From NCBI RefSeq assembly GCF_003182135.1, contig NZ_QGTL01000017.1, positions 1-64,000 of the forward strand: a DNA stretch of 64,000 bases, read 5' to 3'. Source of the DNA: Nocardia neocaledoniensis. GTDB lineage: Bacteria; Actinomycetota; Actinomycetes; Mycobacteriales; Mycobacteriaceae. Positions 31,636 to 40,148 of this stretch are shown piece by piece. The position numbers were made by a program, and so were the translations under genes. Numbering within the stretch: the first letter of the stretch is position 1; every line of letters begins with the position of its first letter. Under the pieces are notes generated by a model. The model was not told where the DNA came from, ran no database searches, and saw nothing but the letters and a program-made list of their open reading frames with translations.

Positions 31636-32686
31636 CATGTCGTACGCGGCGGTCCCACTGCAGTGGGTGGGCCCGATACGCATCACGGGCACGATCGTCG
31701 ACGACGCCGTCGACGTCCCACTCGCCACCTACGAGACACCGCTGTGGCCCTCGGTCGGCCGCGGCGCCCGGATCTCGACGCTGTCCGAGCGCGGCATCGT
31801 CGCGACCCTCATCGACGAGCGGATGACCCGCTCGATCCTGCTCGAAGCCGACGACGCCTACACCGCGCTCACCGCCGTGCGGCAGCTGAAGGACCGCTTC
31901 GCCGAATTGCAGGAGGTGGTCGCGGGCAGCAGCCGCTTCGCCCGCCTGATCGACCTGCACCACCAGATCAACGGCAACCTGCTGTTCCTGCGCTTCGAGT
32001 TCAGCACCGGCGACGCCTCGGGCCACAACATGGCCACGCTCGCCAGCGATCACCTGATGGACCACATCCTGAGCACCGTGTCCGGTGTGCGCTACGGCTC
32101 CATCTCGGGCAACTTCTGCACCGACAAGAAGGCCACCGCGGTCAACGGCATCCTGGGGCGCGGCAAGAACGTCGTCACCGAACTGCTGGTGCCGCGCGCG
32201 GTGGTCGAGCAGCGCCTGCACACCACCGCCCGCCAGGTGGTGGAACTCAACATCCGCAAGAACCTGATCGGCACCCTGCTCGCCGGCGGAATCCGCTCCG
32301 CCAACGCGCATTACGCCAACATGCTGCTCGCGTTCTACCTGGCCACCGGTCAGGACGCGGCCAATATCGTCGAGGGCTCCCAGGGCGTCACCCACGCCGA
32401 GGACCGCGACGGTGACCTGTACTTCTCGTGCACGCTGCCCAACCTGATCGTCGGGACCGTCGGCAACGGCAAACACGCCAGCTTCGTGGACGAGAACCTC
32501 GAGCGCCTCGGCTGCCGTGCCGAGCGGGAGCCCGGCGCCAACGCGCGCTGCCTCGCCGTCATCGCCGCGGCCACCGTGCTGTGCGGCGAGCTGTCGCTGA
32601 TGGCCGCCCAGACCAACCGCGGCGAATTGATGCGCGCCCACACCCAGTTCGAGCGGTCAACCACGAGCAACGGAACACAACGATGA
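31628..32686 (+). CDS. Hydroxymethylglutaryl-CoA reductase (class I type)
   Basis: The enzyme reduces HMG-CoA to mevalonate with NADPH, normally the controlling step of the pathway. The 352-residue protein is soluble and matches class I reductases of Streptomyces: ETPLWPSVGRGA, the cofactor motif GDASGHNM, SGNFCTDKKATAVNGILGRGK with the catalytic lysine, and GTVGNGK. I chose GTG 31628, 7 nt after GGAGGA, which overlaps the isomerase stop by 8 bp; an in-frame ATG at 31637 is possible. Confidence 0.94.
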   Translation: MNDMSYAAVPLQWVGPIRITGTIVDDAVDVPLATYETPLWPSVGRGARISTLSERGIVATLIDERMTRSILLEADDAYTALTAVRQLKDRFAELQEVVAGSSRFARLIDLHHQINGNLLFLRFEFSTGDASGHNMATLASDHLMDHILSTVSGVRYGSISGNFCTDKKATAVNGILGRGKNVVTELLVPRAVVEQRLHTTARQVVELNIRKNLIGTLLAGGIRSANAHYANMLLAFYLATGQDAANIVEGSQGVTHAEDRDGDLYFSCTLPNLIVGTVGNGKHASFVDENLERLGCRAEREPGANARCLAVIAAATVLCGELSLMAAQTNRGELMRAHTQFERSTTSNGTQR

Positions 32687-33855
32687 ACACACTCGCCGTA
32701 GGCATTCACGACCTGTCGTTCGCCACCACCCACTACGCCCTCGACCACGCCGTCCTCGCCGAGCGACTCGGCGTGGACCGCGACAAGTTCTACCTCGGCA
32801 TCGGCCAGGAGAAGATGAGCGTCGCCGCCGCCGACGAGGACATCGTCACCATCGCGGCCGCGGCCGCGGCGCCCATCCTCGAACGGCACGGCACCGACAA
32901 CATCCGCACCGTGTTGCTGGCCACCGAGACCGGCGTCGACCAGTCCAAAGCCGCCGCGCTGTACCTGCATTCGCTGATCGGGCTGCCCAACGCCGCGCGC
33001 GTGGTGGAGCTCAAGCAGGCCTGCTACGGCGGCACCGCCGGACTGCAGTTCGCCGCCGGACTGATCGCCCGCGACCCGGCGCAGCGGGTGCTGGTCATCG
33101 CCGCCGACATCGCCAAGTACGAGCTCGACACCCCCGGCGAGCCCACCCAGGGCGCCGCCGCGGTCGCGATGCTGGTCACCGCGGATCCCGCCATCCTGGC
33201 GCTGGACCCGCACTCGGGGCTCTACAGCGCCGACATCATGGACTTCTGGCGGCCCAACTACCGCTCCGAGGCCATCGTCGACGGCAAGACCTCGGTGAAC
33301 GCCTACCAGAAGGCCGCCCAGGAGGCCTGGAGCGACTACCGGCGCCAGGGCGGGCGCGACCTCGCGGAGTTCGCCGCGTTCTGCTATCACCAGCCCTTCA
33401 CCAAGATGGCCTACAAGGCGCACCGGCATCTGCTCGAAAGCCAGGGCCACACCGCCGATTCCGCCGCGATCGAGGCCGCGATCGGGGCCACCACCCACTA
33501 CAACCGCACCGTCGGCAACAGCTACACCGCCTCCCTCTACCTCGGCCTGGCCGCGCTGCTCGACCACGCGGACGACCTCACCGATCGCGCACTGGCCCTG
33601 ATCAGCTACGGGTCCGGCAGCGTGGCCGAATTCTTCAGCGGCACAGTCGTCCCCGGCTACCGCGACCACCTGCGCACCGAGGCCAACCGGGCCGCCATCG
33701 CCTCGCGCGAACTCATCGGCTACGAGCACTACCGCGCGCTGCACGAAGCCGGCTCGCCCAGTGACGGCGCCTACCACGCCATGCCCGAGCAAACGCGTCG
33801 CCCGTTCCGGCTCGCCGCGGTATCCGGCCACAAACGCATCTACGAAGCCCGCTGA
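32683..33855 (+). CDS. Hydroxymethylglutaryl-CoA synthase
   Basis: The enzyme condenses acetyl-CoA with acetoacetyl-CoA. The 390-residue thiolase-fold protein shows catalytic Cys114 in ELKQACYGGTAGL, a general base Glu82 in ATETGVDQSK, and His236 in FCYHQPFTKMAYKA; NRTVGNSYTASLYLGL and ALISYGSGSVAEFFSG are further family segments. The ATG overlaps the reductase stop. No acetoacetyl-CoA synthase gene lies in the window, so acetoacetyl-CoA must come from elsewhere. Confidence 0.95.
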   Translation: MNTLAVGIHDLSFATTHYALDHAVLAERLGVDRDKFYLGIGQEKMSVAAADEDIVTIAAAAAAPILERHGTDNIRTVLLATETGVDQSKAAALYLHSLIGLPNAARVVELKQACYGGTAGLQFAAGLIARDPAQRVLVIAADIAKYELDTPGEPTQGAAAVAMLVTADPAILALDPHSGLYSADIMDFWRPNYRSEAIVDGKTSVNAYQKAAQEAWSDYRRQGGRDLAEFAAFCYHQPFTKMAYKAHRHLLESQGHTADSAAIEAAIGATTHYNRTVGNSYTASLYLGLAALLDHADDLTDRALALISYGSGSVAEFFSGTVVPGYRDHLRTEANRAAIASRELIGYEHYRALHEAGSPSDGAYHAMPEQTRRPFRLAAVSGHKRIYEAR

Positions 33856-33864
33856 GGTCACGCC

Positions 33865-35361
33865 ATGAGCAGTAGCAACACATCCGGTGCGCCGGCCCGG
33901 CGGCACGTCCGCGTGCTGATCGTCGGCAGCGGCCTGTCCGGCCTCGGCACCGCGATCCGGCTCAGTCAGCGCGGTCTGACCGACTACGTCGTGGTCGAAC
34001 GCGGACCCGACGTGGGCGGGACCTGGCGCGACAACACCTATCCCGGGGCGGGCTGCGACGTGCCCTCGCACCTGTACTCGTACTCGTTCGCGCTGAACCC
34101 GAACTGGTCGCGTTCGTTCTCCCCGCAGGCCGAGATCGAACAGTATCTGCGCGGTCTGGCCGATCGGTACGGCGTGCGCGACAAGCACCTGTTCGACTGC
34201 GCCATGACCGGGGCGCGCTGGATCGAGGCCGCGGCGCACTGGGAGGTCGACACCTCCCGTGGCGCGTTCACCGCCGACTTCGTGGTCTCCGCCGCCGGCG
34301 TGCTCGCCGAGCCGAAACTGCCCGACATCAAGGGGCTTTCGAGCTTCGAGGGCCAGATCTTCCATTCGGCGCGCTGGGATCACGAGGCGAGTCTGGCGGG
34401 CAAGAAGGTCGCCGTCATCGGCACCGGGTCCTCCTCGGTGCAGATCGTTCCCTCGATCGCCCCCGAGGTCGCGCGCCTTGACCTGTACCAGCGCACGGCG
34501 ACCTGGGTGATGCCGCAGCTGAACCGGCCGTACCTGGCGGTGGAGCGCTTCGCGTTCCGGCGGCTACCCGGGTTGCAGCGGCTGCTGCGCGGGCTGATCT
34601 ACCTGATGCGCGAGTTCTTCGTCATCACCCAGGTGAAGGCGCCGTGGACGGGCAAGGCGCTGGAGCTGGTCGGCCGGGCCAAGATGTGGCTCGAGATCCG
34701 CGATCCGGCCAAGCGCCGGAAGGTGGTGCCCGGACACCCGATCGGCTGCAAGCGAATGCTGGTGTCCAACAAGTTCTACCGCGCGATCGATCGGGACAAC
34801 GTCGACCTGGTCACCGACGGCATCGCCGAGGTGCGCGCCGGTTCGATCGTCACCGAGGACGGCACCGAACGCGAGGTCGACGCCATCGTCCTGGCCACCG
34901 GCTTCCACGTGGCCGACTCGCCGACCTACAACCTCTACACCGGCCGCGACGGCCGCACCATGGCCGAGGCCGCCGACGAGGAGGGCTACCAGCTCTACAA
35001 GGGCGTCACGGTGGCCGGGTTCCCCAACATGTTCCTCATGCTGGGCGCCAACTCCGGGCTGAACTACACCTCGCTGATCTACGTCATCGAGTCGCAGATC
35101 GCCTACCTCCTCGACGCGATCACCACCATGGCGGACCGCGACCTGCGCACCTTCGAGGTGAAACTGGACGTGCAGCGCGCCTACAACCGCGCGCTCGAGC
35201 CGAAGATGGCCCGCACCGTGTGGGTCACCGGCGGTTGCGACAGCTGGTTCATCGACAAGCACGGCCGCAACTCGGCCCTGTGGCCGGACTTCAGCTTCCG
35301 GTACCGCCGTCAGCTGCGCACCTTCGACCTGGAGGCCTACGAGACGACGACCGGGTCCTGA
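33865..35361 (+). CDS. Flavin-containing (Baeyer-Villiger-type) monooxygenase
   Basis: The 498-residue protein has an FAD-binding GSGLSGLG (residues 21-28), the GGTWRDNTYPGAGCDVPSHL segment, the Baeyer-Villiger fingerprint FEGQIFHSARWD and an NADPH-binding GTGSSSVQ. Such enzymes insert oxygen next to a ketone or oxidise heteroatoms. It begins 9 bp after the HMG-CoA synthase gene, and a strong hairpin follows, so it is the last gene of the terpenoid transcript and probably acts on its product. Confidence 0.9.
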   Translation: MSSSNTSGAPARRHVRVLIVGSGLSGLGTAIRLSQRGLTDYVVVERGPDVGGTWRDNTYPGAGCDVPSHLYSYSFALNPNWSRSFSPQAEIEQYLRGLADRYGVRDKHLFDCAMTGARWIEAAAHWEVDTSRGAFTADFVVSAAGVLAEPKLPDIKGLSSFEGQIFHSARWDHEASLAGKKVAVIGTGSSSVQIVPSIAPEVARLDLYQRTATWVMPQLNRPYLAVERFAFRRLPGLQRLLRGLIYLMREFFVITQVKAPWTGKALELVGRAKMWLEIRDPAKRRKVVPGHPIGCKRMLVSNKFYRAIDRDNVDLVTDGIAEVRAGSIVTEDGTEREVDAIVLATGFHVADSPTYNLYTGRDGRTMAEAADEEGYQLYKGVTVAGFPNMFLMLGANSGLNYTSLIYVIESQIAYLLDAITTMADRDLRTFEVKLDVQRAYNRALEPKMARTVWVTGGCDSWFIDKHGRNSALWPDFSFRYRRQLRTFDLEAYETTTGS

Positions 35362-35381
35362 CGGCCCGCCCCGGCCGTCAG
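35358..35381. terminator. Bidirectional hairpin closing the terpenoid and stressosome operons
   Basis: CTGACGGCC (35358-35366) and GGCCGTCAG (35373-35381) pair perfectly around a 6-nt loop. The arms overlap the stop codons of the two convergent genes. No T-run is present, which is common for actinobacterial terminators. Confidence 0.75.
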
Positions 35382-37699
35382 GCGCGGGCGTGCAGCGCCG
35401 ACGGACGGGTGGAGCCGCGCAGGGGATTGGCGGTCGGGAAGGTGATCGACGGCAACGTCACCCACATGCGCACGCGGGTGCCGTTCTCGTCGTGGCCGAA
35501 CTCCAGATCCTCGGTGAGCACCCGCATCATCTCCACACCGCGGCCACGGAAGCCCGGATCGGTGGGCGTCGGGATCCAGCGGCCGGTGTCGGCGACCTCG
35601 ATCACCACGCGGTCGCCCTCGCACGTCGCGGTGAGGGTGACCCGCCCCGGCTCGGCGTCCCGATAGGCGTGCTCGACGCTGTTGCTGCACGCCTCGTTGG
35701 CGGCGGCGACCAGGTCGGCGGCCAGGTCGTGGGGGACCGCCGCGGTCGCGAACCAGCGGTACAGGTCCCGGCGCAGGCCGGTCAGTTCCGCCGCGGCGGC
35801 GGGGATGTCGAGGTGCAGCGGTTCGGGCGGCTGGCGGTAGACCACCATCGCGACGTCGTCGTCGTACCCGGCGGGCGGGCACAGGCGGGAGAGCACCGCG
35901 TCGGCGACGTCGCGGGGGAGCGCGCCGCCGGTCTCGCTGAGCACGCCCGCGATCTTCACGAAGCCCTCGTCGATGTCGTAGCCGCGCTGTTCGACGAGGC
36001 CGTCGGTGAACAACACCAGGGTGGCCCCCGGCGGCAGCGCCGTGGTGGCCTCCGGCCTGCGCGGGGTCTCGAACGTGGCCAGCGGCACCGCGCGCCCGCC
36101 CTCGAGGATTCGTCCCGGTCCGCCGGGCGGCGCCAGGATCGGCGGCATGTGGCCCGCGTTGGAGTAGCGCACCATGCCGCGTTCGGGATCCAGCACGGCC
36201 GCGCACACGGTGGTGCACATGGCGCCCGGAATCCGCGCGGCCACGGCATCGAGCTCGCTGAGCAGCTGCGCCGGTCCGGCCCCGCGCAGGAGCAGAGCCC
36301 GTGCGGCCGTGCGCAATTGGCCCATCACCACCGCCGCCGACAGGCCGCGGCCCACACAGTCGCCCACCACCACGCCGATCGTGCCGTCGCGCAGCGGCAC
36401 CACGTCGTACCAGTCGCCACCGATCTCGAGCGGCGGCAGCGCCGGCTCGTAGTGCACCGAGAACCGCGGCGGCAGCTCGATCGGGCCGAGCATCGCGCGC
36501 TGCAGCGTCAGCGAGGTGGCGCGGGCCTGGTCGAAGTTGCGGGCACGCTGCAGCGCGACACTGAGATGGCCGACCAGCAGCGAATACAGCGCCCAGTCGG
36601 CCGCGCTGATCACGCGCGGCGCCCCGAAGCGCACCCACAGCGCGGCGTCGCCGGTCTCGCCCAGCGGTGCCACCACCGCGTCGACCCCGCTGTCCTCGCC
36701 GGTGATGGCCGACAGCCCGCGCGCGGGCTGCCTGCGCGCCCGGTCGAGCAGGCCGCGCGTCTCGTCGTCGAGGGTGATCCGGCCGGACGGGTCCGGCACC
36801 GGCGCGGCGGTGAATCGTGGTGCGCCCTCGATGTTCTCGGCGTCCTCCGCCGGCGGCTCGCCGCACGAGTACACATCGGGCTGCCCGGTCCGGCTCGGCC
36901 ACACCGCCACCAGCGCGGTGCGCGCCCCCATGGTGCGGCGCAGCTCGTCGAGCCCGACGGCGAGCACCTCCACCATGCTCGTCGCCGCGCCCACCGCGGT
37001 GGCCAGTCGGGAGGCGGCCTGATCGCGGGCTTGCGCGTCGTGCTCGGCGGTCACGTCGCGCACCGTGCCGACGAAGATCTGCTCGTTGTTCTCCTGCTTC
37101 ACCAGTGAACTCGCGCTCACCGCCAGCCAGCGCTCGCGCCCGTCGCGGTGCCGGATCGGCATCACGAAACGTGAAGCGTCCGTACCGATCTGGGGATATC
37201 CGGCGCGCTCGGAGAGGGTCCACGGATGCGGCAGGGGATAGGGCACCTGATCGGCGTCGTAGCCGGTGAGCACCCCGAACGCGGAGTTCACCTCGACGAT
37301 GGTGCCCTGCGAGTCGGCGACGAAGAAGCCGTCCTGCAGCGATTCCACCAGCGCGGTGCGGAACGCGTCGCGTCCGGCCAGATCCTCGGCGCGCGAGCGC
37401 TGCTGCTCGTAGCGGCGGGTTCCGTCGAGGTAGCCGCGGGTGGCGATGTCGAGCGCCGCCATGGTCTGCAACAGGAACTCCAGCGCCACCTCGGCGCCGC
37501 GCGGGTCGGCGGGCCGGCCCGCGAACTCGGCGACGGTGCGGTAGTGGTGCTCGGTGAGGTCGAGCAGGCTGATGTCCTCCACGAGCGCTCGCCTGCCGAG
37601 GTCGTAGCCCTCGGTGAGGCCCGCCTGGCCGGGCGCGGCGACGTGACGGCGTAACGCCGCCGAATAGTCGTCGAGGAATGCGGCCAGGACAGCGCTCAT
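35378..37699 (-). CDS. Multidomain RsbU-like phosphatase fused to an anti-sigma-type kinase domain
   Basis: The 773-residue protein has, in order: an RsbU_N-like helical domain (about 1-100, with GYDLGRRALVEDISLLDLTEHH), which in Bacillus binds RsbT; a PAS domain (about 115-235); a GAF-like domain (about 240-400); a PP2C/SpoIIE phosphatase (about 430-630, with GGDWYDV, VGDCVGRGLSAA, LFTDGLVEQRG, DDVAMVV); and an RsbW-like HATPase (about 650-765, NEACSNSVEHAY, RGVEMMR). It could dephosphorylate an anti-anti-sigma factor and hold an anti-sigma domain in one chain. I chose ATG 37699, seven bases after AGAGG. No sigma factor gene is adjacent. Confidence 0.88.
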   Translation of the reverse strand: MSAVLAAFLDDYSAALRRHVAAPGQAGLTEGYDLGRRALVEDISLLDLTEHHYRTVAEFAGRPADPRGAEVALEFLLQTMAALDIATRGYLDGTRRYEQQRSRAEDLAGRDAFRTALVESLQDGFFVADSQGTIVEVNSAFGVLTGYDADQVPYPLPHPWTLSERAGYPQIGTDASRFVMPIRHRDGRERWLAVSASSLVKQENNEQIFVGTVRDVTAEHDAQARDQAASRLATAVGAATSMVEVLAVGLDELRRTMGARTALVAVWPSRTGQPDVYSCGEPPAEDAENIEGAPRFTAAPVPDPSGRITLDDETRGLLDRARRQPARGLSAITGEDSGVDAVVAPLGETGDAALWVRFGAPRVISAADWALYSLLVGHLSVALQRARNFDQARATSLTLQRAMLGPIELPPRFSVHYEPALPPLEIGGDWYDVVPLRDGTIGVVVGDCVGRGLSAAVVMGQLRTAARALLLRGAGPAQLLSELDAVAARIPGAMCTTVCAAVLDPERGMVRYSNAGHMPPILAPPGGPGRILEGGRAVPLATFETPRRPEATTALPPGATLVLFTDGLVEQRGYDIDEGFVKIAGVLSETGGALPRDVADAVLSRLCPPAGYDDDVAMVVYRQPPEPLHLDIPAAAAELTGLRRDLYRWFATAAVPHDLAADLVAAANEACSNSVEHAYRDAEPGRVTLTATCEGDRVVIEVADTGRWIPTPTDPGFRGRGVEMMRVLTEDLEFGHDENGTRVRMWVTLPSITFPTANPLRGSTRPSALHARA

Positions 37700-37709
37700 C
37701 GGCGGCCTC

Positions 37710-38333
37710 TCATGGGCAGGCTCCGCGGTAGCGGGCCGCGAGCACCAGGGCGTCATCGGTGTCCTTGGCGTCACGCGCGAGCAGGTCGCTCGCGATCGCG
37801 GCGGCGGGGCGTGCCAGATCGATGGATTCGGGGCCGACCGCGACGATGCCGTCGGTGGCCATCAGCAGCAGATCGCCCGGCCGGATCGGCAGGGTCTGCG
37901 GTTGCAGGTGGGAGGGCAGCCGGTAGCCGACGATGCCGCCGGTGAGCAGCATCGTCGCGCGCAGTTCCGGACCGGCCGGGCCGCGGGTGAGCAGGCGTGA
38001 CTCGACATTGCCCACGCCGAGCCACTGCAGCGTCTCGCCGGGACCGATCAGCGCCAACGACACCGCGGCGCCGCGGGTTTCGACCATCGCGCGATGGCAG
38101 AGCACCATCAGGACATCCAGCGGTTCGCCACGGTTGTCCGAGAGGATGACCATCGCGCGGTCGGCGGCGTCGGCGGCCGCCGCACCGTGCCCGAGGCCGT
38201 CGAGCACGCCGAACAGCGCCCCGCCGTCGCCGGTGTCGAGGACGACCGCGCGGTCTCCGGAGACGTCCTGCCCGGGCAGTGCCCGACCGGCCGTCGACCA
38301 TTCCGTGCGGCCGATGATCCCGTCTTCATGCAC
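37710..38333 (-). CDS. RsbX-like PP2C phosphatase
   Basis: The 207-residue single-domain protein of the SpoIIE/PP2C family has GQDVSGDRAVV, LFGVLDGLGHGAAAADAADRA (metal-binding DG and GHG), WLGVGNVESRL and LLMATDGI, and ends with a DDALVL metal site. In Bacillus, RsbX resets the stressosome by dephosphorylating RsbR and RsbS. The start is GTG at 38333, overlapping the rsbT 3' end by 8 bp. Confidence 0.85.
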   Translation of the reverse strand: MHEDGIIGRTEWSTAGRALPGQDVSGDRAVVLDTGDGGALFGVLDGLGHGAAAADAADRAMVILSDNRGEPLDVLMVLCHRAMVETRGAAVSLALIGPGETLQWLGVGNVESRLLTRGPAGPELRATMLLTGGIVGYRLPSHLQPQTLPIRPGDLLLMATDGIVAVGPESIDLARPAAAIASDLLARDAKDTDDALVLAARYRGACP

Positions 38334-38745
38334 CGTCGGGTACCCACTTCCACATCTCGATCAACGTCCCGCGTCCCGGGGCGGAATCGATGGTGAGCCG
38401 ATCCATCAGCCTGCGCGCGCCGGGCAGGCCGAGACCGAGTCCGCGGCCGGTGGAGTACCCGTCCTCCAGGGCGCGCGGGATGTCCCGGATGCCGGGACCC
38501 TGGTCCTCGGCCTGGACGACGAGAGCCCGACGGCCCTCCCTGAGGTCGACAAGCAGCCGGATCTCCCCGCTGCCCGCGTAACTGGTGATGTTGCGGGCGA
38601 TTTCGGAGATGGCGGTGGAGATCATGGTGCGGTCGGTGAGGGTGAAGCCGAGTTGAGCCCCCAGCTCGTGCCCGGCCTGACGTGCGGTCACGATGTCCTC
38701 GGACACCTTGACCGCGATCGCAACCTGCTCAGCGGCCACTGTCAC
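38326..38745 (-). CDS. rsbT: RsbT-like serine kinase (HATPase fold)
   Basis: The 139-residue protein has the GHKL kinase N box SEIARNITSYAG, the G1 box EDQGPGI and the G2 region STGRGLGLGLPGARRLMD. RsbT phosphorylates RsbR and RsbS in the stressosome, then leaves and activates RsbU. The GTG start at 38745 lies 17 bp inside the rsbS gene. The presence of an RsbU_N domain in the last gene of the operon supports this partner-switching role. Confidence 0.9.
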   Translation of the reverse strand: MTVAAEQVAIAVKVSEDIVTARQAGHELGAQLGFTLTDRTMISTAISEIARNITSYAGSGEIRLLVDLREGRRALVVQAEDQGPGIRDIPRALEDGYSTGRGLGLGLPGARRLMDRLTIDSAPGRGTLIEMWKWVPDGA

Positions 38746-39112
38746 GACCGTCTCTTCGGCTGCGCGGGTGCCGGTTGAGCCAGGCGAGGCCCTCTTCCAG
38801 ATCCAGCGCGGTGTGCATGTCCTCGAAGGTCAGCCCGAGCTGCACCATGGCGAAGGCGACCTCGGGCTGCAAGCCGACGATGACCGTCTCCGCGCCGCGC
38901 AGCTGGGTCATGTGCGCGATGGTGCGCAGCGAGCGCGCGGCGAAGGAGTCCATGACGTCGATGGCGGTGACATCGACGATGATGCCGGTCGCGCGATAGC
39001 GACTGACCTGCTTCATCAGGTCGTCCTGCAAGCGCTCGGTGTCGGCGTCGGTCAGGGCCGACTGCACCGAGGCGATGAGGAACGTGCCTTGTTTGAGAAT
39101 AGGTACCGGCAT
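38729..39112 (-). CDS. rsbS: RsbS-like STAS-domain stressosome scaffold
   Basis: The 127-residue protein is a single STAS domain (PILKQGTFLIASV, IIVDVTAIDVMDSFAARSL). Ser56 in DVMDSFAA is in the position phosphorylated by RsbT in Bacillus RsbS. It would assemble with RsbR into the large cytoplasmic stressosome. It lies 11 bp after rsbR and overlaps rsbT. Confidence 0.92.
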   Translation of the reverse strand: MPVPILKQGTFLIASVQSALTDADTERLQDDLMKQVSRYRATGIIVDVTAIDVMDSFAARSLRTIAHMTQLRGAETVIVGLQPEVAFAMVQLGLTFEDMHTALDLEEGLAWLNRHPRSRRDGRDSGR

Positions 39113-39123
39113 GGTGGGCCTGA

Positions 39124-40029
39124 TCAGCGCCCGTCTCGCTCGACCAGGCGCTCGGTGACCCGAGAGACCTCGTAACCCAGCAGGCGTTCGGCCTCCTCGA
39201 TGCCGCCCTGCAGGTCACCGACGGCGTTCATCTTGGACAGATCCAGGCCGATCGTCACCAGGGTCAGCGCGATCTCCGAGGACAGGCCGGTGATGATGAC
39301 GTTGGCGCCCATCAGGCCGGAGGCGTCGACGGTCTGCACGAGGTGGTTGGCCACCACGGAGTCGATCGCGGGCACACCGGTGATGTCGATGACGACGACC
39401 TTGGCGCGGTTGGCGCGGATGGCGCGCAGCAACTGCTCGGTGAGCTGGCGGGCGCGCTGGGAGTCGAGCACACCGATGATCGGCAGGATGAGCAGCTGCT
39501 CGCGCACCTGCAGCACCGGGGTGGACAGCTCGCGGATGGCCTCCTGCTGGCGGCTGATCACGCGCTCGCGTTCCTGCACGAACGAGACGCCCACGGTGTT
39601 GGCGATGCGGTTGGCGGCGGGCTCGTAGGCGTCGAGCACCTGGTTGAGCATCTCGAAGTTCGACTGGTACTTCGAGAACAGCGATCGGGCCAGCACGTCG
39701 CGCAGCAGCAGCACGATGCCGAGGACCTCGTCGGTCTCGACGCCCCGGGGAATGATGCGCTCGGACAGATCGCGGGCGTAGGCCTGCAGGGCCTCGACGC
39801 TACCGGTCTCGAGCACCTCGACGTAGTTGTCGAAGATCGAGGTCGCCTCGGAGAAGATCTCCTCCGGGGTCATCGCGGTGAGCAGCTGGGCCTCGGTGAT
39901 GCGGCGGGCCCATTCCTCGCGCAGCGCGGTGCGGTTCTGCCTGAGGTGCTCGACCAGCTGAGGCAGGAGATTGTCGACAGGGCGCGCTGGCACCGAATCC
40001 GTCGAAAGACTCGTGGACACCTCGGACAT
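39124..40029 (-). CDS. rsbR: RsbR-like stressosome sensor
   Basis: The 301-residue protein has a helical N-terminal sensor region (about 20-165, LRQNRTALREEWARRITEAQLL ... VLGIVLLLRDVLARSL), a helical linker (QEAIRELSTPVLQV) and a C-terminal STAS domain (LLILPIIGVLDSQRARQL, VVIDITGVPAIDSVVANHL). This is the RsbR layout; no haem or flavin ligand motif is obvious in the sensor part. I chose ATG 40029 because AGGAG lies five bases before it. A SigB/SigF-type promoter lies upstream. Confidence 0.92.
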   Translation of the reverse strand: MSEVSTSLSTDSVPARPVDNLLPQLVEHLRQNRTALREEWARRITEAQLLTAMTPEEIFSEATSIFDNYVEVLETGSVEALQAYARDLSERIIPRGVETDEVLGIVLLLRDVLARSLFSKYQSNFEMLNQVLDAYEPAANRIANTVGVSFVQERERVISRQQEAIRELSTPVLQVREQLLILPIIGVLDSQRARQLTEQLLRAIRANRAKVVVIDITGVPAIDSVVANHLVQTVDASGLMGANVIITGLSSEIALTLVTIGLDLSKMNAVGDLQGGIEEAERLLGYEVSRVTERLVERDGR

Positions 40030-40096
40030 GGAAACTCCTGCCCCTTTCGACGGACATCGGTTCGGACGCGCGGCGCGCATCGACTCGAGCCTACTC

Positions 40097-40123
40097 ATAC
40101 CCCACCCCCGATGCCGCGCAAAC
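40097..40123 (-). promoter_or_regulatory. SigF/SigB-type promoter of the stressosome operon
   Basis: Reading leftwards, GTTT (40123-40120), a 17-bp spacer and GGGTAT (40102-40097) match the general-stress sigma consensus known for mycobacterial SigF and Bacillus SigB (GTTT-N15-17-GGGTAT). It lies 67 bp before the rsbR start codon. It suggests positive feedback by the stress sigma factor on its own upstream regulators. Confidence 0.7.
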
Positions 40124-40148
40124 GTGCGGGTTACCCAGCGCACTCCCG

